Part shown: positions 61,101-64,000 of the stretch, piece by piece
How positions within the stretch are numbered: the stretch's first letter is position 1
How the letters are laid out: every line of letters begins with the position of its first letter
Assembly (NCBI GenBank): GCA_033782935.1
Contig: JAWQEG010001317.1
Location: forward strand, 7,501-71,500
Direction of reading: 5' to 3'
Source: Petrolisthes cinctipes
Lineage: Eukaryota; Arthropoda; Malacostraca; Decapoda; Porcellanidae
Length of the DNA: 64,000 nt
The notes under the pieces: generated by a model
What the model was told of the DNA's origin: nothing
Database searches by the model: none
The model's input: the letters and a program-made list of their open reading frames with translations, nothing else
Program-made: the position numbers and the translations under genes

Positions 61101-62243
61101 GGTGGGCAGGGTGTAAGAGATGATAATATTTGTGTATGGTATTGTGTACTGGGGGTTGTTTTGATGTTTCTTGGCATCTCTGGTTGTTTTACCATGTAGT
61201 GTAGTGGGTGGTGTAGATTTCTGGAGGCTGCGGCAAATGTTTGTGTGCCTCTCATGTCAAGGTGGTCCTTAATCTTGAGGATTTTGGTTTCGTGGTGTAA
61301 GTTGTATGATGAAGTGTGTGAGATCTTGTTTTTTGGTGTTAATGCCGTCGATATTTATTTGTAGTATGTTTATGTTGTGGGTGCGGTGTGTGTTGTGTGC
61401 TGCTGCGTTAGGGTGGGGAGGGGGGGTCTTTGTCGGGGTTGGGGGTCCGGATGGTGGTGGCTGTGTGGGTGATGGTGTTGGGAGTAAGGGTGGTCGGGGT
61501 AGGAGTGGTGGTGTGGGTAGTGGAAGATGAGTCTATGTGTTTGTGAAGTGTTGTTTGGGGGCGGGTGTTGTATTTGTGGGCTGGGTCCAGTTTTTGCAAG
61601 GGCTGCGATGAACTGAGTCCGTTGTCTGTTTGTTGGATTTTGAGCATGTTGGACGTGTGTATTTGTTGGTGGGTCCTGGGTTGCTCTCCGTGTCTCCGGC
61701 TAGGAGGAGGAGCCGAGAAATGACAGCCGGAGGATCATTTCTCGGTGGTGGAAAAATGTGTGATTGTGTGTGTTGTGTGAGGGGTGTGGTAATTGCCCGG
61801 GTGACCGAAGCCTTTCCCAGGAGCTCGCGCCTCCCTGATGGGGGCGGGGGGATTTTGTGGCGGTTTGGCCCCCATAGCTTCTTGCAGCCTTGAGGGGTGG
61901 TCCCACGACGTAGATGCCGCCACTCCAGGACCAAGAAAGGAAGTTTGTGGTAGCACTCTGACAGTTATGTGGGTTATATCATGTATTTGGCATAAGGTAC
62001 TTGTGATGGTGCAGTCAGCCTCGTATCCACTGCGATACTGGAAGGGGAGTGAGGGTTGGGGACACCGCTATCTAACAATGACCGTGCCAAAGGCTCAAAT
62101 AGCCACGGAGCTGGCTGTAGTGCTATAGGGAAATAAATTAACATAATACTACAAGGAGCCAAAGTAATGCAGAAAGTGCATTACTTTTTGTGTTATATGG
62201 GTGATTTTCTTACCACTGATCCAAGACAAATATTAAGTTTATG

Positions 62244-62297
<54 letters not shown>

Positions 62298-63020
62298 AGA
62301 CTTGAAAGTTATACTGTGTAACTGTACTCAATCAATTCGCACAGGAATTGGTGGAGAGGCGAAGGAGGAAGAGATGGAGCATCTCTAAGCAATGGTGTAG
62401 ATGGAGCACGGCCAAAGATCGCCCATTCTTCTACCAAACACAGTGGCAAATCTTGGCGTCAGGGTGAAGGCAATGGTGGTGGTGGTGGTGGTGGTAATGA
62501 AGAGAGAGGGTACCGAGGAGGAAAGTGTAAGTATCCTTTTACTTCTGTGCTAAGTTTCTTTATGGACAGGTCTGCTAAATGTAATGAGAGTATTTGGGGT
62601 GCCTGGAAAGAGTGGTAATGGATGGAGTGTGTGTATAACTCTTACTTCCTGCATGAAGTATACATGATGTGTCACAGCGATTTGAGGTAAGGGAAATTGA
62701 ATCCAATTGAATATAAAGGAATGCATAAACTGAGCATGGATGAATGGAGGCCCTACTGTATATCTATATTGTAGCAGGGGCTGGTCTAATACCCAAAATG
62801 TAGGAATTCATACAAAAACAATTAGCAACCAAAATCTGGGTGACAGAGATGAATCTAGGCATGGTGGTGGTACAGTATCTCTTGTAATACACTCAATATT
62901 TCAGATAAGGAAGACACCAACCATGGGCAGGCTCAGAGTCGACAATACCGCTATAAAATGATGCACAAGAATGACCACAAGCGACAGGGAGCCCAAGCTA
63001 AGTTCAACCGGAATAACTAG
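43031..63020 (+). CDS. ASCC2: ASCC2, activating signal cointegrator 1 complex subunit 2 (17 coding exons, full gene span)
   Basis: Seventeen exons with GT/AG borders join into one 2,721-nt frame (906 aa plus stop); human ASCC2 is about 757 aa. Recognisable family blocks occur in the right order: an LPHHRFWSQVVYD-type block, RMATHKESK, PSVFGDIIYENYVFDICKLFDLC, HQPNYYSDL, a CUE domain near residues 475-525 (SMVSSVQDLLPHLGAGFI, then YYSYSTEEVINALL), NDEFDVFSN with a downstream HKGK, YDDEYDDTYDDNEAGN, and a basic Lys/Arg/Asn-rich C-terminus. Known role of the family: the CUE domain binds K63-linked ubiquitin. The protein partners ASCC3 in alkylation-damage repair (ASCC-ALKBH3) and in the ribosome quality control trigger complex that splits stalled ribosomes. 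The start is the ATG at 43031, which opens the only frame running into exon 2. No CpG-rich promoter or TATA box is evident upstream. Introns carry many repeats. Exon 15's acceptor is the least certain border. Confidence 0.95.
43769..44747 (-). pseudogene. LINE ORF1-like gag relic (PHD finger, coiled coil, zinc knuckles) in ASCC2 intron 1
   Basis: Starts MARCYSCGDITGGVDKWIGC and forms a C4HC3 PHD-like finger (ending NWSCDMC), then a coiled-coil RVEKDISELKKVMKDMQDQM. An A-rich frameshift at ~44405-44419 joins to a second frame with an RRM-like segment (DGTQIVNTRFTQKGDIVMNF), LKPKIMICNVN, and a CCHC knuckle VCYHCQRFGHIAHKC. A second knuckle (ICAKCAGNHT) breaks off at RGIVRLLRGNV. This architecture is that of ORF1 proteins of Jockey/CR1-group LINEs. 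No reverse transcriptase follows. Confidence 0.85.
44885..45190 (+). repeat. Dispersed repeat R1, copy in ASCC2 intron 1
   Basis: The same order as at 4190-4690 but with one 44-bp unit. Instead, the ACTACCGGGACCTAACCTGG segment is repeated 4-5 times with ~24-bp spacing. Partial copies lie at ~40550-40660 (+) and ~46075-46135 (-). Confidence 0.88.
45190..45395 (+). repeat. LINE 3'-end relic, unexpanded copy
   Basis: Contains GATTGAAAACACGTCTGTTG, GCTGAGTGTTACGACATAGA, one GAAGTGATTATAGTGATTAA unit, and GCACCATCTGCTGGTGGAGC. This is the same family as 5155-5860 but with a single 41-bp equivalent. Confidence 0.85.
45745..45920. repeat. Foldback repeat, copy 3 (ASCC2 intron 1)
   Basis: AAGGAATCTCTTGTTGGTAAA and TTTACCAACAACAGATTCCT are inverted. 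Inner ACCTCCAAACTGTGCCAGG and GGCATAATTTGGAGGAATC are also inverted. A partial fourth copy lies near 32815-32880. Confidence 0.82.
46637..46723 (+). CDS. ASCC2: ASCC2 coding exon 2
   Basis: Codes residues 31-59 (GEIEVINEPLDQKFIPVN to KRVPAL). It lies between a TTTCAG acceptor and a GTAAGT donor, phase 0 on both sides. This N-terminal stretch is weakly conserved, so support comes mainly from the splice sites and phase. Confidence 0.85.
47574..47734 (+). CDS. ASCC2: ASCC2 coding exon 3
   Basis: Codes residues 60-112 and two bases of Arg113. RGTYIKYNRPPVPDD corresponds to the family's RYFVLYKPPPKD block, and LSSVLTLPHH to the LLALPHD block. The donor is CACAG/GTCTGT, a weaker consensus, but the 2-nt overhang is completed exactly by exon 4. 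Confidence 0.92.
48162..48342 (+). CDS. ASCC2: ASCC2 coding exon 4
   Basis: Completes Arg113 and codes residues 114-173, including FWSQVVYDPGLHESLESYL and VYVRMATHKESK. It ends in phase 0 at GTATGG. The RM-THKESK string is one of the strongest family signatures in the gene. Confidence 0.95.
48434..48531 (+). repeat. LINE 3'-tail-like fragment
   Basis: (GTT)n followed by AGACTGTCTGGCTGAGCAGTC resembles the reversed 3' end of the 57.6-61.9 kb LINE. It may continue at 49876 after the inserted element. Confidence 0.6.
48863..49253. repeat. ~390-bp palindrome inside that element
   Basis: The left arm (GCCTAATATAGTTTTCGGAC to TTTTCAATGCAGAGGG) is complementary to the right arm (CCCTCTGCATTGAAAATATG to GGTCCGAAAACCATATTAGGC). 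The arms are ~125-140 bp around a ~120-bp loop. Confidence 0.88.
49393..49656 (-). pseudogene. LINE endonuclease fragment in ASCC2 intron 4
   Basis: - strand reads INRNGRRILEWMEKYNLIML, LDCIGEVTWQKNEQQSVFDF and ALVT, the C-terminal part of an APE endonuclease. Both ends are truncated. Confidence 0.7.
50115..50275 (+). repeat. SINE-like dispersed repeat, copy 4 (ASCC2 intron 4)
   Basis: Blocks GTGATAGAGAGGTGGGACAG, GGGATAGTTGAAGAACT, GGCTGGGGCCGAAGGGAC, TACTGCCCACGTCACCGC and ATACTTCCCTTACGGGG. I see no clear tRNA A/B boxes, so the SINE label is provisional. Confidence 0.78.
50725..50800 (+). pseudogene. Short RTE LINE fragment in ASCC2 intron 4
   Basis: Reads VRLKMGKAPDVDGITAEML, nearly identical to the pre-RT signature of the RTE at 25.7-31.6 kb. 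Confidence 0.8.
50903..51100 (+). CDS. ASCC2: ASCC2 coding exon 5
   Basis: Codes residues 174-239: a PSVFGDIIYENYVFDICK block, then LLSQMLSNIFKHQPNYYSDL. Acceptor TTTCAG, donor GTAAGT, phase 0 on both sides. This is part of the helical N-terminal region that contacts ASCC3 in the human complex. Confidence 0.95.
51200..51640 (+). pseudogene. Degenerate LINE C-terminal fragment in ASCC2 intron 5
   Basis: Reads LGTVSTRVLDAIQRKAVCLT, NDPHSPLTLISFL, then HHVMILHHLYSSKLKTF in another frame. The LDxIQRKA block is typical of the region after LINE reverse transcriptases. Confidence 0.65.
51700..52659. mobile_element. ~960-bp TA-flanked TIR element (ASCC2 intron 5)
   Basis: The left AAGGTTGTCCCAGATTATAT and the right ATATTTGGGACACCTT ends, with inner ATGGTGAAATGTCCAACTCA / TGAGTTTTGGACATTTCACCAT, make ~100-bp imperfect inverted repeats. 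TA borders both ends. No transposase. Its right end stops ~60 bp before ASCC2 exon 6. Confidence 0.85.
51799..51949. repeat. Nested ~150-bp hairpin
   Basis: AATAGAACTCCCCTGTTTTTC and GAAAAACAGGGAAGTTCTATT are inverted, continuing through CTCTCCCTGTCC / GGACAGGGAGAG. Arms ~60 bp. Confidence 0.88.
52720..52928 (+). CDS. ASCC2: ASCC2 coding exon 6
   Basis: Codes residues 240-308 and two bases of Lys309 (ALEKIEDKLGVSEHT to DDNFDI). SLAEIEDIVNFLLDT matches the family's LLELKDIVLYLCDT. The acceptor lies only about 60 bp after the end of a TIR element (51700-52659). Confidence 0.93.
53621..53800 (+). CDS. ASCC2: ASCC2 coding exon 7
   Basis: Completes Lys309 and codes through residue 368 plus two bases of Ser369 (ISVFYERVFPALMSEL to ALQAD). 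Acceptor TTGGCAG, donor GTGAGT. It matches the family's ASFYEAAIPEME block. Confidence 0.93.
54153..54285 (+). CDS. ASCC2: ASCC2 coding exon 8
   Basis: Completes Ser369 and codes residues 370-413 (MSTTVVGECLENYMNIM to KDDVELFQ). Acceptor CCCTTAG, donor GTGAGC, phase 0 at the end. Confidence 0.92.
54637..54771 (+). CDS. ASCC2: ASCC2 coding exon 9
   Basis: Codes residues 414-458 (KHGGDTTMLSFVKDVV to STLPVE). Acceptor TTGCAG. The donor is GTACTA, which is weak, but reading past it soon hits a stop and exon 10 continues in phase. Confidence 0.88.
55199..55329 (+). CDS. ASCC2: ASCC2 coding exon 10 (start of CUE domain)
   Basis: Codes residues 459-501 and two bases of Lys502. The CUE domain begins here: VELASMVSSVQDLLPHLGAG, matching human VELDSLISQVKDLLPDLGEG. 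Donor GTATGT. Confidence 0.95.
55713..55887 (+). CDS. ASCC2: ASCC2 coding exon 11 (end of CUE domain)
   Basis: Completes Lys502 and codes residues 503-560. YYSYSTEEVINALLVENLPP closes the CUE domain. A Pro/Ser-rich linker follows (ERPSPRPSSPSPSEASLPP). The donor is GTTAAC, a non-consensus +3. Confidence 0.93.
56068..56232 (+). CDS. ASCC2: ASCC2 coding exon 12
   Basis: Codes residues 561-615, including NVYANDEFDVFSNVQVDRSK and HKGK, matching human FQNDEFDVFSRDSVDLSRVHKGK. Phase 0 on both sides; donor GTAAAT. Confidence 0.95.
56405..56580 (+). CDS. ASCC2: ASCC2 coding exon 13
   Basis: Codes residues 616-673 and two bases of Arg674. The acidic, Tyr-rich YEYDDEYDDTYDDNEAGN block is the family's YYEDEYDDTYDGNQVG motif. 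Acceptor CGCCAG, donor GTATGT. Confidence 0.95.
56859..57005 (+). CDS. ASCC2: ASCC2 coding exon 14
   Basis: Completes Arg674 and codes residues 675-722 (RPGIIGAGRLNTHIEY, then an acidic ESSEEKSDAEVEEGSKEE tract). It ends AATAG/GTTAGT, leaving two bases for exon 15. Confidence 0.9.
57301..57555 (+). CDS. ASCC2: ASCC2 coding exon 15
   Basis: Completes Ser723 and codes residues 724-807 (YPFIQRPKNRVSTRG to DREAHRRK). ENPEDVRRRAEQRRQDREAH matches the family's QDPAVLREKAEARRMAF. The start at 57301 is chosen because only this AG (after AAGAAGAG) keeps phase with exon 14; AGs at 57295 and 57298 would not. Donor GG/GTAAG. Confidence 0.82.
57785..59644 (-). pseudogene. LINE reverse transcriptase, truncated C-terminus
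   Basis: A single open frame of ~620 codons. Motifs: IITIPKPNKDPTLPSSHHPI, STQHGFRPLHSTNTLL, LVTLDISKAFDAITR (block A), NGVPQGSVLSPSLFNLYM (block B), ASYADDITL (catalytic block C) and HLARLRSGHHPALLTYQKKL near the end. It stops at DTCP. The nested copy reads DTCPGCNTAPHSIKHIMED there, so a GGA to TGA change removed the last ~55 residues. Confidence 0.92.
59641..60670 (-). pseudogene. LINE APE endonuclease and linker
   Basis: Read from the nested insertion: IAIVQETRL (catalytic Glu), NGNGGGLITLIHKPI, LILGGDFNAKTSAW, LDITFCSPNL and TLGSDHLPIII. A linker follows, with HIPRGNRRKYNPNFTSEIQG. It ends in a TAA at 59641, where the RT frame begins one frame over, marking an indel. Confidence 0.9.
60671..61302 (-). 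mobile_element. 5'-truncated copy of the same LINE, nested in its endonuclease
   Basis: Only the last ~180 codons and the 3' tail are present: HHETKILKIKDHLDMRGTQT to FLKNSGLFGQTA, then CTGTCTGGCCGAACAGCC-type 3' sequence reversed, then (AAC)n. It splits the host element between THFIIQ and IAIVQETRL. The sequence is very close to 57600-58230, so both copies are recent. Any target duplication blends into the (CAA)n tail. Confidence 0.9.
61671..61697 (-). other. 2A-like ribosome-skipping motif in the LINE N-terminus
   Basis: Reads LLLLAGDTESNPGP, fitting the D-x-E-x-N-P-G-P core of 2A-like peptides with the usual Leu-rich upstream stretch. 2A-like sequences are known from several APE-type LINEs. 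It lies ~80 codons after the element's 5' end. Activity is inferred only. Confidence 0.8.
62248..62293 (+). repeat. Poly-T tract before ASCC2 exon 16
   Basis: 46 consecutive T on the + strand, ending ~51 bp before the exon 16 acceptor. It could be the reversed A tail of a retrocopy or simple expansion. Confidence 0.85.
62345..62526 (+). CDS. ASCC2: ASCC2 coding exon 16
   Basis: Completes Gly808 and codes residues 809-868. It contains a GGT run coding seven Gly (near 62476-62496) in a Gly/Arg-rich tail. Its donor GTAAGT at 62527 leaves one base, which exon 17 completes as Tyr869. A 46-nt poly-T lies about 50 bp upstream of its acceptor. Confidence 0.88.
62905..63020 (+). CDS. ASCC2: ASCC2 coding exon 17 (stop codon)
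   Basis: Codes residues 869-906 and TAG. The basic tail RYKMMHKNDHKRQGAQAK parallels the human C-terminal ANKATRANHNRRTMADRK. Acceptor TTTCAG. Confidence 0.9.
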
Positions 63021-64000
63021 CACAAAATTATAAGGTAATAATACTGTACAAGAAAAATGGTGGAAACAAGTTTCTTTGTTGATGATGGAAAAGCATGGGA
63101 AATATTAACCCAATAATGGTTGGCCAAGTTATGTTGCAACTAGATATATACACACATACTCACTCTCCTACTTATAGTACAGTACTTATAAATACTGTAC
63201 CAGTAAAGGGTTACTTACCCTTACTCTTACTATATTCCTACTGGTCAACCAAAATTGTATTATAACCTGTCAGATGAGAAAGTACTGTAGTGATAGTTGG
63301 TCTCATACGTACCATTTGAAGGCTCCTGTGCTGGGTACTACCTCCCATGAAATGAGGAGTGGCAGCCACTTGGTGCTGTGGAACCTCTCCATGTTTTTTC
63401 TCTTCTATGTTTGTATTGTCATACACTTCATTCATTCTTATTGATTTGACACCTTGTTCCCTCACAGAAACACACCTTAAGGACTGGCCAAGACAGAAGT
63501 ATATCATCATCTTCACCTCATATGGAAAGGTTATACTAGAGACAAGCCTATCCATTCCATAGTGGCCATTCACTTCCTGCCCCCCAAAGAGAACCCTCAG
63601 AAAAAGTTTTTTTTAGCATAGTGTAATGGACTTTGTTCAGAAGATAATCTTGGGTAGAGTTATAGCTGGTATAGACAGAAAAAAATATAATTGACATTCA
63701 AGGATTAGGAAAGAAAAAATAATCCCAGCAGTTTCTTGTGTCTCACGACACCTTGGCAGTGGTTGTCTACCACTTATAATTTACACACTGTTTTATTGTT
63801 TCTGTTATGGTCATTATTATAATTAACCTCCATAAATTATATAAATTTGAAGTCATTTACAGTATGTCCATGATAGATATGTATAAGTATATGGTATATA
63901 TTTTTTTCTTGCCTAACGTACAGCCCTTTAATATTTGTTTATGATCACTGTTTTTACATTTATGTCTCTCTGTCCTTATTATTGGCTTGTGGAAGTTATT
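63021..64000. other. ASCC2 3' UTR and flank
   Basis: I find no canonical AATAAA or ATTAAA after the stop, so the poly(A) site is unplaced. 63440-63500 (ACACCTTGTTCCCTCACAG, CTGGCCAAGACAGAAG) resembles a diverged 3' end of the RTE family seen at 25690-25745. Confidence 0.4.

Larger units (their letters stand above)
57600..61932 (-). mobile_element. Jockey/CR1-group LINE in ASCC2 intron 15, antisense, with nested self-copy
   Basis: A 13-bp target duplication AAGAAAGGAAGTT flanks it (57587-57599 and 61933-61945), so the 5' end is retained. The 3' end carries an (AAC)n tail. Coding, read on the - strand: an N-terminal region with a 2A-like motif, an APE endonuclease, then reverse transcriptase. 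It is inactive: frame breaks near 59641 and around 61410-61530, a nonsense codon at 57785, and a 5'-truncated copy of the same family inserted in the endonuclease (60671-61302). Confidence 0.92.

Overview
This is a eukaryotic, animal-type window that is mostly non-coding. I infer an arthropod, most likely a decapod crustacean. The reasons are a split animal ASCC2 gene, dense microsatellites and minisatellites, RTE and Jockey/CR1-group LINEs, and many TA-flanked nonautonomous DNA elements. No sequence here fixes the species.

Two host genes are well supported. On the + strand, positions 43031-63020 carry a complete ASCC2 gene (activating signal cointegrator 1 complex subunit 2). It has 17 coding exons whose splice phases join into one 906-codon frame, with a CUE ubiquitin-binding domain near residues 475-525. 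On the - strand, 34001-36649 is an 882-codon frame for an unrecognised protein with a signal peptide, a long low-complexity region, one membrane segment and an Arg5 cluster. A third candidate, at 19555-19857 (+), is a short bZIP-like frame whose leucine zipper seems to continue in another frame.

Layout. 1-8.4 kb: dispersed repeats, minisatellites (41-bp, 44-bp, 41-bp), LINE relics and two nested TIR elements. 8.4-18.5 kb: a ~9.8 kb T-rich tandem array with higher-order repeats, built around a motif that joins a 3' splice acceptor to a GT (TTTATTTCAG/GTGTTT). It abuts a 5' fragment of an RTE LINE. 18.9-25.6 kb: bZIP-like frame, a cluster of 25-bp quasi-palindromes, foldback repeats. 25.66-31.65 kb: a near-full-length RTE LINE (-), split by a 2,716-bp TA-flanked element with very long inverted arms, which is itself interrupted by a 257-bp MITE. 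31.7-43 kb: the orphan gene, a hAT MITE and dispersed repeats. 43-63 kb: ASCC2, whose introns hold a LINE ORF1 relic, TIR elements, palindromes and a 4.3 kb LINE carrying a 2A-like peptide motif. 63-64 kb: 3' flank.

The genes do not form an operon or pathway. The striking content is the repeat biology: nested insertions with exact target duplications, minisatellites expanded in one copy of a dispersed repeat but not in another, and the splice-motif array.
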